DNA of 21,187 nt from Chara braunii (GCA_003427395.1 BFEA01000097.1:1097477-1118663); one strand, 5' to 3'; positions 1 through 9,333 are shown, counted from the stretch's first letter. Numbers and translations: made by a program. The notes: generated from the sequence alone by a model not told the origin.

Positions 1-549
1 TAGGACACCCTCACGCTTCCTTCCGTCTGGCCGAAGGACCCCTGATCAGCATTGATTGCTCCAACATCGTGGAGGATTGACTGTCAGCTTGCCCTACTTC
101 CACCTTTCCTCTCAGGACTAGTATAAGAACCTGTCAGATAAACATGAAAAGCAAGAAAGGTCTGAGAAGCTACAACTGCTACCAATTCTGTCTAAACCCT
201 AAACTCTGCATATGAGCCTCTTGAAATCTCTGGCATTCGAACCCGTGCTTGTCTTGTTTCGGTCCAAAGCCTTAAATCCTAAACTCTCTCTCTTCCCCCA
301 ACCTATACACACTCGCAAATAATGTGTGTGTCTCATTTTCAATAGTCTCATTTCCCCGGACCTTCATATGTCAAGCGTCTTGATACTGCCCTCAACTGTG
401 CCCCTCTCTTTTGCAGTAGGTTACCCTAATCCCATTTTACTTCCATGGATTGTAATGGACCTATTTATCTTATCCGTTTAAAGCTGTTGGATGTGAATTG
501 CACTGATACATGAATTCTGTTGCTCCGATTGCCCCTTCTGCTGCGACTG
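1..549 (+). other. Upstream region of the NLR gene: intron or promoter, no coding domain found
   Basis: I find no NLR N-terminal domain here. The stretch has a telo-box-like AAACCCTAA at 194-202, a related AAATCCTAAACTC near 271-283, and a CT-rich run near 282-300. These would fit a plant promoter or 5' UTR. The acceptor-like site at 617-618 would instead make this an intron. An out-of-frame ATG at 510 opens only 18 codons. The two readings cannot be separated from the sequence alone. Confidence 0.35.
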
Positions 550-3500
550 ATGATAGATGGTGGTGATGATTGTGATGATTGTGATGAGATACGGAATCGA
601 TTTCAGATTTTTTTCCAGATCCAGGATGAAAGTGGGAAGATTCTGGGAGATCCAGGAAGCAGTGATCCGATGGGAATGGGATTTGTTCCTAGAGGATGGG
701 GCGTAGATGAACGGTCAGCAATCGCACATAAGCTGTATGGCCTTGAGAAGCACCTGGAACGGCTAAAATCCGTCCTTTTAATGGGACCGAAGGGACCCAA
801 GGTTGTCGGGATTGTCGGGACCACACAAAACAAAGGGGCAACTGGTGGTAGTGCACCTGAGGTGGGAGGCAGAGGCAGCAACCTCTCCCACAAGAGACTG
901 GTTGAGGCAAGTGGCACTGTGCTGAAGATCGGGGGTATTGGGAAAACTACACTGGTAAGAACTCTCTTCCAGGACCCTGATATCCAAAGAAATTTCAGTG
1001 GAGGCATGTTTTGGGTGGATGTCCGCAAGAGCAGCGGCGATGCATTTGCTATTCAGAAGAGCCTATGGAAACAGCTCGCTGGTGTAAAATCGCTTGTGGA
1101 CGGCGACATCTTCCCTATGGTAAAGAAGGAGTTGGAGGATAAGCGGGTACTCATTGTATTTGATGATGTATCCGATCCAGAGACCATACGATGGGCCTAC
1201 GATGCTTTATCCGATGCAGGGAGGTTGGTAATCACCACACGTGATGAGCACGTCCTGGGCACTAATGGGGGAGCTGCCTTGACCCCTACAACAGGACCTC
1301 CTGCAGCTGAGCGTCCCACAGCCTCAGACCGGGCTCAGACTGCAGTTCTCAGGCTGAGCACAATGGGCTTAGAAGACTCGATGAGGCTACTGTGCCGCTA
1401 TGCCTTTGGTTCAGAAGAGCCGCCTCCACGTTTTGAAAGCTTGGCAGACAGTGTGTGCAGGGAGTGCGGGGGGTTGCCACTGGCACTGACAGTCATTGGG
1501 TCCGCACTCCATGGGAAGGATCTGGACAGCTGGAAGTACACGCTGCGCAGGCTTCAGGGTGCCAGGGCAATAGGGGAGCAGTTCTCTAGCAGCTCGGTCT
1601 TCGACTGCCTGCGAGTTGCATTTGATGGACTCTCGATGGATGATCCTCGGTTGCAAGACCTTTTCCTTGACTTGGCGGCCTTCCCAGAGAATGAGCATGT
1701 TCTGGTGGATAGACTTATTCTCCTGTGGACCTCCTCGAGGGATGTAGGAGGGAGTGAAAATGAAGCTCTTGCTCTCCTGGCATTGCTCATATCAAGATCT
1801 CTGGTTCAGTGGGGTTTTGATGCAAGTGGGAAGGCTTTCTGCCAGATGCATGGGGTTCTTAGAGACTTGGCTCTTGAGATTACAAGCATCACTGCCAAGG
1901 ATTTCAAAGGCAAAGGCCATGGTGGGCTGTCCTTGAAGCTGGCGTCCAAGGTTGGGGATCTAGCTGTTGGTGGTGAACCGGCTCCTGCAGGAGTTCACGA
2001 TCAGGATGTAGCGAGGAGGGAACGAGTTTTCCTCACAGGCCCAGCTTCAGGTGAGGTGTTGAGTGCAGCCAGCCAATGGATGGAAGATGTCACTGCACTG
2101 GGATTGGCGGCACGGAGGGAAGGACAACCTGTCCCAGCGATCGATGCCAGAAAGGTGTCATTAATGGCCACGGATATCACAAGCTTTTCTCTGCCTGTTT
2201 CTATTCCGAAACTGGAGGTCCTGCTGCTCGGAAAGAACGCACAACTTGCAGATCTCTCTCACGATTGCCTTGCCTCATGTCAGCAGCTGAGAGCCATCGA
2301 TCTGAGCAACTGTACTGCACTAATCCATTTGCCAAAGTCCTTGGCCACCTTGAGGGAGCTAAGGGTACTGGACTTGAGTGGGTGTTGGCGCCTTAGGCTA
2401 TTGCCAGACTCTCTGGGTTCTTTGGCTCAGCTACGAGTGCTCAACCTACACAAGTGCAAGAGCCTTCGGTCTGTGCCTCGCTCCCTTGGCCAGCTTGTCA
2501 ATCTAAGAGTCCTTGATCTCTGCGGAGTGGAAAGCGCAGCCAAGATTCTCCCTTTCGAAATCGGAAGGTTAACCAGGCTTGAGAGACTGGACCTGTCAGG
2601 CCTCACAATGGGTGCGCTCCCACCGGAAATTGGGAATTTGTGCAGGTTGCAGTACCTCTGTGCCAAGAACAACCATCTGGAAGTCCTTCCCAGTGAGGTC
2701 AACGGCCTGGATCAACTCACAACGCTGGACGTCAGTTCTAATCGGTTACGAGAGCTGCCTTTCTCGGCTAGTGTTCAAAGCTCGCTCGACCGGTTAGCCT
2801 ACTTGGATGCTAGCTGCAACAACTTGAAAGAATTGCCGCCTACCTTGGGACTAGCTCTTACACAATTAACCATGCTCAATGTCAGTTACAACCCATTGGA
2901 AACTCTCCCGTGTTCGATCGGACAGATGAGCGAGCTGAGAGAACTGCATGCGTGGGGGACATCTATCAGACTGTTGCCGCCGTCATTGAGCGCGGCAACC
3001 AATCTGAAGGTGCTCAAAGTAAGGAGAGGGGTTGGTGTGTCGGAGGATGCTGGAGGTGGGGGGGAGATTCAAGCCATGCAGAGGTCGTTGTCAGGATTGT
3101 TCACAGCACAGAGGCACAGCGAGGACCAACTGCCTCGGAGGAAAGAGGACGAGAGCGGCGATGATGAGGCAGCAGCAGAGGATTCTTGTTTGGACTTCAG
3201 CTCACTCCGGCAGCTTGTGGATGTCGATCTTGAGGCTTGCCCTTTACCTCCTCCTGCTCTGCGATCCTTGATGACCGTCTCTGGCCTCAGGTCTCTAACC
3301 TTTGACTGCAGAAATGCTGACTTGATGAAGGGCGAGGCTCCTGCTCATGCGGTAGATTTCAGTGGTCTCCAATGCTTAGAACACTTGCGAATCAGTTCCT
3401 TGATGCCTTCCAGTTTATGGCCTTCGCTCGGTCAATTACCAAAGCTGAGGGAGCTAGAACTGTACAATCTGAGTGCCATTGTTCGGTTTGCCAGATTGGA

Positions 3501-3864
3501 CTTCGGCCACTTGCGGCATCTGGAAGTTCTGAAGCTTTCTGGGTCTAATTCGATCATGTTTCCCGTCACAGTGGGCAAGCTGACTCAACTTCGCGAGCTT
3601 CTTGTCAAGGGGTTTGGGAGGCTAACTCATTGTGATAATGTCAATTTTGAGCAGCTTACCTGTCTGGAGAAGGTGAGTTGGTGGGGGTGTAGTAGCATTG
3701 AGCGACTGCCCAAGACTCTCGGAAAGGCTTCCAAGCTGACGTCTATCGTGGTTGGCCATTGCCCTCGTCTCTCTTTCGTACCGAAAGACGTTGCAGAGAA
3801 GCTCAAGAAGCGACAAGTGAGTTTTTTTACCTACAACATTTGCGAGCCAGTGAAGTATTTCTAA
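550..3864 (+). CDS. NB-ARC/LRR (NLR) immune receptor, N-terminal domain missing, probably an internal exon
   Basis: This is an intracellular nucleotide-binding LRR receptor of the plant disease-resistance class, expected to switch between ADP and ATP forms on pathogen sensing. Residues are numbered from codon 520-522, where the frame is already open; the first ATG in frame is at 550. NB-ARC motifs in order: P-loop GGIGKTT (138-144), kinase-2 RVLIVFDDV (209-217), RNBS-B GRLVITTRD (234-242), GLPLAL (318-323), RNBS-D LFLDLAAFP (381-389), and MHG (443-445) where MHD is usual. LRRs run from about residue 545 to 1095 in two blocks split by an acidic stretch near 834-887. Kinase-2 is followed by Ser-Asp, not Trp, which is more TNL-like than CNL-like. 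No TIR, coiled-coil, RPW8 or kinase domain is seen upstream. An acceptor-like TTTTTTTCCAG ending at 618 and a donor-like CAA/GTGAGT at 3817 suggest the true exon is 619-3816, so the last 15 residues may be intron read-through. Confidence 0.88.
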   Translation: MIDGGDDCDDCDEIRNRFQIFFQIQDESGKILGDPGSSDPMGMGFVPRGWGVDERSAIAHKLYGLEKHLERLKSVLLMGPKGPKVVGIVGTTQNKGATGGSAPEVGGRGSNLSHKRLVEASGTVLKIGGIGKTTLVRTLFQDPDIQRNFSGGMFWVDVRKSSGDAFAIQKSLWKQLAGVKSLVDGDIFPMVKKELEDKRVLIVFDDVSDPETIRWAYDALSDAGRLVITTRDEHVLGTNGGAALTPTTGPPAAERPTASDRAQTAVLRLSTMGLEDSMRLLCRYAFGSEEPPPRFESLADSVCRECGGLPLALTVIGSALHGKDLDSWKYTLRRLQGARAIGEQFSSSSVFDCLRVAFDGLSMDDPRLQDLFLDLAAFPENEHVLVDRLILLWTSSRDVGGSENEALALLALLISRSLVQWGFDASGKAFCQMHGVLRDLALEITSITAKDFKGKGHGGLSLKLASKVGDLAVGGEPAPAGVHDQDVARRERVFLTGPASGEVLSAASQWMEDVTALGLAARREGQPVPAIDARKVSLMATDITSFSLPVSIPKLEVLLLGKNAQLADLSHDCLASCQQLRAIDLSNCTALIHLPKSLATLRELRVLDLSGCWRLRLLPDSLGSLAQLRVLNLHKCKSLRSVPRSLGQLVNLRVLDLCGVESAAKILPFEIGRLTRLERLDLSGLTMGALPPEIGNLCRLQYLCAKNNHLEVLPSEVNGLDQLTTLDVSSNRLRELPFSASVQSSLDRLAYLDASCNNLKELPPTLGLALTQLTMLNVSYNPLETLPCSIGQMSELRELHAWGTSIRLLPPSLSAATNLKVLKVRRGVGVSEDAGGGGEIQAMQRSLSGLFTAQRHSEDQLPRRKEDESGDDEAAAEDSCLDFSSLRQLVDVDLEACPLPPPALRSLMTVSGLRSLTFDCRNADLMKGEAPAHAVDFSGLQCLEHLRISSLMPSSLWPSLGQLPKLRELELYNLSAIVRFARLDFGHLRHLEVLKLSGSNSIMFPVTVGKLTQLRELLVKGFGRLTHCDNVNFEQLTCLEKVSWWGCSSIERLPKTLGKASKLTSIVVGHCPRLSFVPKDVAEKLKKRQVSFFTYNICEPVKYF
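607..618 (+). promoter_or_regulatory. Candidate 3' splice acceptor
   Basis: A pyrimidine run ends in CAG at 616-618, and codon 619 (Ile-Gln-Asp) is in the NLR frame. From there the protein resembles the usual linker before NB-ARC (a Gly-Leu-Glu-Lys-His-Leu-type segment). Upstream of it the frame encodes an Asp/Cys simple repeat from GAT/TGT codons, which looks non-coding. Confidence 0.4.
3814..3822 (+). promoter_or_regulatory. Candidate 5' splice donor at end of the LRR exon
   Basis: CAA/GTGAGT is close to the plant donor consensus and is followed by a T-run. The cut after 3816 falls exactly after codon 1099 (phase 0). The residues after it lose LRR character. A downstream exon was not identified. 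Confidence 0.45.
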
Positions 3865-4360
3865 AATGTAAAGTAAGTTCAAGTAACCCGTCGTCAACTC
3901 CAGCATGCCCGCTCACCTCTCCAGCTCTCAACCACTGGATCATTCACTCGTCGTGTTCCACATCTCATCATCCGAGGCCCGTTGTCAGATTCATTCTCAT
4001 GCGTACACAGGCTCAGGCAGGCAACACATAGACACAAGTGCGAATACAGGCAAACGCATCGACACAAGTACGCACACAAGCACTGACCCAAACCTACAGG
4101 TACAACATACAAGTACGCGGACACACCCAGTTGGACACAAAAGCGAGTAGGAGCTTTCTTTTTTTCACCATCCCAATCCAAGTAACTTGCATATCAAAAC
4201 GTTTTTTTTCGTCGAGCCATCGGCTGCATTCTCAGTTGCACGTTAGGGCGTGATCATCTGCGAACTTGCGGAGTGAGTTACCAAAACCTCAGAAATTCGG
4301 GTTTCGATTCCGAACATGGCAGAGGACAAGAGAAGAAGAACGGCACAAGATCAACGTGTG
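3865..4360. other. NLR downstream region, no gene recognised
   Basis: The region from about 4010 to 4130 is rich in ACACAAG-like words (degenerate CA-rich simple sequence). A second donor-like GGA/GTGAGT lies near 4270. A tRNA T-arm-like TTTCGATTCC is seen near 4303-4312 but without a convincing partner half. This may be the intron or 3' UTR of the NLR gene. Confidence 0.3.
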
Positions 4361-4443
4361 AATCCTGAGGAAAAGAGTTGAAGAAGGTAGGTATTTTCTC
4401 CAGTTTCCTTAGTTAGTACTCTTCTATGATAGCTCCTTGCTTC
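4361..4443 (+). repeat. Direct repeat copy A
   Basis: This block starts AATCCTGAGGAAAAGAGTTG and ends CTCCTTGCTTC. It recurs about 206 bases downstream with several substitutions and a small indel. The two copies share GAAG/GTA...TTTTCT.CAG, which resembles a donor followed closely by an acceptor. Confidence 0.75.
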
Positions 4444-4566
4444 TCTGTGTCACGTATCTCCGGACTTCTCTGTGGTCTCGCCAGTTCATGAACCAATTTA
4501 CGGATTCCAGACATCGAGCGACTAGAGAAGGAGAAGGGCACGAGGGTGCTGTGTAAAATCGGACTA

Positions 4567-4647
4567 AATCCTGAGGAAAAAGAGTTGAAGAAGGTATTTT
4601 CTGCAGTTTGGTTAGTAAGTACCCTGCTACTGATAACTCCTTGCTTC
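4567..4647 (+). repeat. Direct repeat copy B
   Basis: Diverged second copy of the 4361-4443 block. The flanks before both copies also share a purine-rich AGAGAAG-type stretch, so the duplicated unit may be nearly the full 206 bases. No function is assigned. Confidence 0.75.
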
Positions 4648-6279
4648 AAAGTTGTCCTCGATATAATGCATAATCTCTCTCATAAAAAAGTTAATCCTAC
4701 TTGATCGATATGCATATCAATTTATCAAATCATGAATTTAATATTTACCAGGGTCTGCGCACAGTACAATGATGTGGCGGCATTGCTGTGCATTTCTCAT
4801 TTCATAGTAGCACTGCAGCAGCTCATTTGCTGTTGGTGGGTTTTAGACATATAGACAATTTGCCCTTGAGGGTTTGGCCAGTGGAAACAATAAAAGATGC
4901 AAGGGGTTCTCTTTTGCTAAGACCATTTTTTAGGCTTCGGATATACCAGAACAGGATCGCCATGGTTTCCGAAAGGCTTAGTAGGTCAGCATGTGTAGGT
5001 AGGCTCCCTCTCCCACTAGTGCCTGAAAGCTGGAGAATTGGATTTGACAGGGGACCTAAGAAGAGATACCCAGGTTGACGGAAAGTCTAGACTAGTTGAG
5101 AATTTTTGCGGCGTGCAGGTTTCTTTTCCGTGAGCTGCTCCCCGCTCTGCAGCTTCGGGATAGGTTTGGAAAGGCTTCAATGGCATTCCCAGCTCTGTGT
5201 CAGAGCTCTGCCTCATCTCAGTTAAGGGCTGAGGGCACAGATTTGTGTCCGAACTTCTGTTCGGCAGATAAATCGGGATGCGTGCCTAAGATTTCTCCTT
5301 TCCCACAGGACAGGTCAGGAAACCTGTGTGTTTATATAGAGGTCCACTTTTGGAAGGAAGGTTTTCCCTATCTCCCAAAGGGGACATCCGTTCGCTTCCC
5401 CCTCTCCCTTTCTTCTCCTCAGTACACAGCTGTTAGGAAGACTAGGAAGGTCACTATGTTTCTCTGGGCATTGTCATCATTCCTGATGGATCTCTGGGAG
5501 GGAAAACAGCACAATGAAGGCTTAGCTTCAGGGGGGGACATCTGAGCAGATCTGGCGAATAACGCGGATATAGCTAAACCTCTCTGAGGTCTGGCAACCA
5601 TCCCCAATTTTTTTTTAGACAAAAAAAAAGGGATTGACAATTTGACATGCAGTCAGGTAGTGAAAAAAAAAAAAAGGAAAAAAAAAAAAAAAATAGTAGT
5701 GCAGAGAGTATCGTAGGAAGTTTCATCCTTTAGAGATGGTCGGTAGCTTTGTGTGAGCAGGATGGAGGGGGTTCTTCTTGGCGGTTATGCTCGGCTCCTT
5801 TGCTCAGATCACACACAAGATGGACTCTGCCTTCTTCCTGCTATCCCCTCTGCAATTCTCGTACTACTCAAGCGGTGCTACGATCAGCGAAATCTGAAAT
5901 GTTCATTAGTCTGCGCCCATAGATCTGAGATAGAGGCACTTCTCATCGAACTCCTGTACATTTGTGTGGAATTCTTTGACTATCAATTCAAATGATAGAA
6001 ATAGAAATTATAGAAGTATATTTTGATGCATAATATTCATTTGTTATTCGGTATTTTACTTTTTTTTTTTAATTCTAAAGGAGAGAAGCAGAGGGGCAGA
6101 AGGGTGTTGCTAGCATGCCAGTTCTATTATTTTTCCACAGCATGCTGCCAGTTGTCCTTTGCCTCTTATCTTGTATGATTTCGCTTACTCACACAACCTC
6201 GTTGGTCTGTCCAGATACGAGGTCCTGTGTGCTCTTCTGGCAGTATGATCAGCAATGTCGAGAATGAAACGGCGGGGAG
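4648..6279. other. Gene-free spacer with A/T homopolymers
   Basis: Open frames of up to about 150 codons occur (for example 5096-5545 +), but they show no recognisable domain. Low-complexity runs are T9/A9 at 5608-5629, A13-GG-A16 at 5663-5693 and a T-run near 6060. I see nothing else supportable. Confidence 0.4.
5663..5693 (+). repeat. Poly(A) tract A13-GG-A16
   Basis: Read directly from the sequence. It could be the tail of an old retroposon on the plus strand, but the sequence before it is not repeated elsewhere in the window. Confidence 0.85.
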
Positions 6280-6371
6280 ATAATGTATCATCCACGCGCG
6301 GATAAGTGGGTATAAATAAGGGTATGTTGTATACTGTAGGGGAAATAATGTATTGTCCACGTACCGATAAG
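6280..6371 (+). repeat. Short direct repeat, 27-bp units 65 bases apart
   Basis: The unit at 6280-6306 recurs at 6345-6371; both begin ATAATGTAT and end CGATAAG or GGATAAG. A TATAAATA word lies between them at 6311-6318, but no coding region follows. Confidence 0.7.
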
Positions 6372-6722
6372 CTTGGTAAGAGAAGCGCAGTGATAAGCGT
6401 ACGTGTATGTGTCTTCGGGTGTGAATTAATATATTGTGAATGACCCGCTGCTATGGATTGCACATATGATTGTCCCAGAATTGAATGATTGTCGTTGGCG
6501 TTTTTTAACTTTTTTCCCCATGTGTTTATCTCTAGCTCCATTCTAACTTTCCAGTTTCATCTCTTGGTCACTTTCTTCTGGATTGGAGCGAAGTGTGACA
6601 GAATTGCCTGTGTGGCGCTGGCCTTCTGTTTGGTATTTTGTGTAAGGACGCTGCAGCCTGCAGCCATGCAAGGGGGGGGGGACGGATATCATGAGCTGTA
6701 TGGTGCCACTTTCACACACCGT

Positions 6723-6787
6723 ATCATGGCTGTAGTTTCTAAGAGATTTAGCTCTTGTGGCTGAAGCTGCCGGTTTGACTCCGTGCT
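6723..6787 (+). other. tRNA-like module (pol III A/B-box-like), plus strand
   Basis: A B-box-like GGTTTGACTCC at 6772-6782 differs from GGTTCGAnTCC at one position. About 45 bases upstream is an A-box-like TGGCTGTAGTTT. The piece between can form a five-pair anticodon-like stem (TTAGC with GCTGA). The GGCTGTAGTTT start recalls plant tRNA-His, but the cloverleaf is incomplete. It is more likely a decayed tRNA or SINE head than a working tRNA. Confidence 0.35.
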
Positions 6788-6942
6788 TTCAGGGATAGGT
6801 CTAAGGTCTGAGAAAGGATTTGACACTGTCCTCTGTTCCATGTTTCCTTTTTTCTTCGAAGAAGGGCGACGGCCCGAAGATGTCACCTTGGAGCTGGCCG
6901 CGCACAGGTAATTCAGAGTTATTTTTTTTCTGTTCATCTTGT

Positions 6943-7009
6943 TGCATCTGGATTGGACTCGTGTCTGTATTTCAAGAGTTAAGGGCTGTACCAACTGAGC
7001 TACGCCTGT
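6943..7009 (-). other. tRNA-like module (SINE head-like), minus strand
   Basis: On the minus strand TAGCTCAGTTGG (7002-6991) matches the tRNA A box exactly. GAGTCCAATCC (6960-6950) is a weaker B box at normal spacing (42 bases). The T-stem does not pair well, and an A-rich run follows at about 6931-6922. This suggests a short tRNA-derived retroposon rather than a functional tRNA gene. Confidence 0.4.
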
Positions 7010-8238
7010 TGGTTCCATCTCTTCATCTCGACTGTCTACTGTTATCGCACCAACACTAAGGTGCAAACCTATCGCAATGACTATCTTTTCAACATTGCGT
7101 AACACTAATTGTTGCTGCAGACAGAGTCAGGAGGTGCCCCACCTGGAATGGGGAGCACTTGCCAGACAGGTTAAGTAGCCCACATGGTGAGGGTGCATAG
7201 GCCATGAATCTGAGGCCGTAACTCATGCTAGGATGTTCTGGGGGCTGTATTGGTGGTCCAATAAAGCCTGCAAAATGTCAGTGAGAGAATGTGCCCTAAG
7301 GGGCAGGACCCACTGGTGCAATATTTATGTATGTTAAACGACCTGTATCTCCCAAAGCCGCGGCTCGTTAACAGCTGCGACTTTCGGGATGAACGGGCCT
7401 GGGGCGCCATTATAAATTCAGTCAAGTGGATTCTTAGGGTGAACAACATAGCACCAGTGTGGCCTGCCCTCAAGTAGTAAGCTGCATATTGGCAGAGGAT
7501 GCGAGCCAGCATTGCAACATATGGCATACCATGATGTATGTCGCGAAAGCATTTGACTGCCTTTGCTGGTACTGCATAATACATAAGAAGACTTGAAACT
7601 TCAAACAATGAAAGCCTCCTGTTTGGTTGATGTTTCGGTCAGCTGCAGGTTAGCGAGAGTCGCCGAGAGAGGATGATAAAAGGCCTCAGTCACGTCTGGT
7701 TTTCTATATCCATTGTGCAACATGTTGGTTGAACCGGGGACCGATACCTCTGCTCCATTCTCTTCACTTTACCGTGTCGCTATTACATACTGGAATTTTC
7801 TTTTGAAGTTCCTTGTTTAGCATTTTCATTCATGTTTAGTAGCTTTCATGGGGGGTGAAAACTTCTGAGCAGTCTGTCGGTTTTGGCGGATTGCACAAAG
7901 GGGAAATTGGTTTGGTGATTTAGGCTTGAAGGTATTGCTCAGTGCTCACTTCCAAAGCTCCGCTGTCCCCAGATTCCCAGACCTATTTTTCATTGCCAGT
8001 CAATCCTCAGGCATGCCAGACCTCAGGCCGTCGTGATTCTGATCCGATGAAAGGGGTTGGCAGCCATAATTTCACGTTTTGGCTACCCTACACCTGCTGG
8101 GCAGCTGTCAGATTGCCCTGCAGCTCGTTTTTACTACCAGCACAATCTACTGAGGGTGTCTGGGACATTGGCGGCCGAACCCTGCTTTAGGGGTGTATGT
8201 CGAACCTCTTTGGCTAACCAATCTGTGCCAGCGCATCC
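7010..8238. other. Gene-free spacer
   Basis: No conserved domain was recognised in any frame. A T-arm-like CCGGTTCAACC lies on the minus strand near 7738-7728 without a clear A box. The rest is unique-looking sequence. Confidence 0.35.
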
Positions 8239-8440
8239 TTTTTTTTTTTCTTTTTTTATGTAACACCTCTGGATACTGAGGAATGGTGATACGAGCTCCC
8301 ACTCAGCAGCAGCTCAGCTGGTGACGCCAGTCTATTGGTGGGGAGTGTCACTCAGCCGGTGGAAACCGGATCCAGCGTCCCATGATCTATCAGAACAACC
8401 GGGCTGAAGTTTTTGCTATGTACTGGCTTTTCAGGCTCCG
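8239..8440 (-). mobile_element. Poly(A)-tailed retroposon-like repeat, copy 1
   Basis: On the plus strand a T11-C-T7 run (8239-8257) is followed by a body containing ATTGGTGGGGAGTG near 8333, then TCCAGCGTCCC and a GCTATGTACTGGCTTTTCAG segment. The same words occur in the same order and spacing after the T52 run at 10639. Read on the minus strand, both are elements ending in poly(A), as SINEs and LINE 3' ends do. No protein or pol III head was confirmed. Confidence 0.5.
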
Positions 8441-8525
8441 ATAGTCTCTCAGGTACTCAGCAAGAGCCTGACTACAATTTACTGCAAGCTCCCAATGTCA
8501 AAAAAACTCAATAAAAACAGTCCTG

Positions 8526-8640
8526 AAATTCCTGCTATGTGCTGCCTCTTCAGGCTTGTTTTTTTTTTTTTTTTTTGAAAAAAGCCCAGGGTGTTGTAGA
8601 GGCCAAGGACCATATTCGCGGTGACTGCTGGCAGCGGCAG
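8526..8640 (-). mobile_element. Retroposon-like fragments around a T18 run
   Basis: The segment 8526-8557 repeats 8405-8436 of copy 1 with few changes. After the T18 run (8559-8576), the sequence GTTGTAGAGGCCA...GCGGTGACTGCTGGC resembles GTTGTACGAGGGCCA...GCGGTCCACTTGTTGGC after the T52 run. It could be a third, truncated copy joined to copy 1. Confidence 0.35.
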
Positions 8641-9233
8641 CCAATAGCCGGCCAGATATTCAATAAAATTCTAGCTGCATCATTCTTACAATTCTCCCAT
8701 ACCAAACCATTGCGAGTCTTCAAAAGATAACTCAGATGGGGGAAAAGGGTCAGGAAAAAGATGTGGTGATCTCAATGAAGCCCCTGGATGGATGTCGAAC
8801 CAATTCTGGAAGGTGATCTCATAGTCCCTTTTAAAATAAACCCCGTCTTCCCCACCACCTGGCCACGACACCTCCCCCAGTTTCTCCCCTGAGACCCTCC
8901 CCCAGCCACTCTTCCTTTAGTTGTATTGACAGGATTTCTATACTCAAAGCAGTGCATTCAGCTCCCCTGTTCCAGAGACAACTGTTAAAATTGGAACGAT
9001 ACAGAGAAGAGTAGAATGCCCCCCCTGTGCAAGGATGACACCCATAAATTGAGAAATGGTCCAAATTGGAATGAGCCCATCAATCGTGAGAAGCCTCCGC
9101 AAGTTGATTAAGCAATTATCCACAATCCACTCAACAAGGAACCACTCACAATACAGAATAAGTCCGGAAACTCAAATGTAGTCCCACTATGAGCACTGAG
9201 TCACTAGAAATGACAAAAAGGTGTAGAAATAAT
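8641..9233. other. Gene-free spacer
   Basis: C-rich stretches occur near 8860-8910. No conserved coding region or RNA gene is recognised. Confidence 0.35.
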
Positions 9234-9256
9234 GGGGGGGGGGGGGGGGGGGGAGA

Positions 9257-9330
<74 letters not shown>
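9234..9330 (+). repeat. G20 homopolymer plus (GA)n microsatellite
   Basis: G20 at 9234-9253 runs straight into a GA array at 9254-9330 with one early interruption (AGAGAGGGAG). The array gives a false serine/leucine open frame on the other strand. Confidence 0.97.

Positions 9331-9333
<3 letters not shown>

Noticed and set aside
4280-4320. tRNA T-arm-like TTTCGATTCC
   Set aside because: No A box or acceptor stem pairing could be found upstream.
5096-5545. 149-codon plus-strand frame
   Set aside because: No recognisable motif and ordinary non-coding composition around it; chance open frame is likely.
6311-6318. TATAAATA as a core promoter
   Set aside because: No coding region or RNA gene follows on the plus strand, and it lies between copies of a short repeat.
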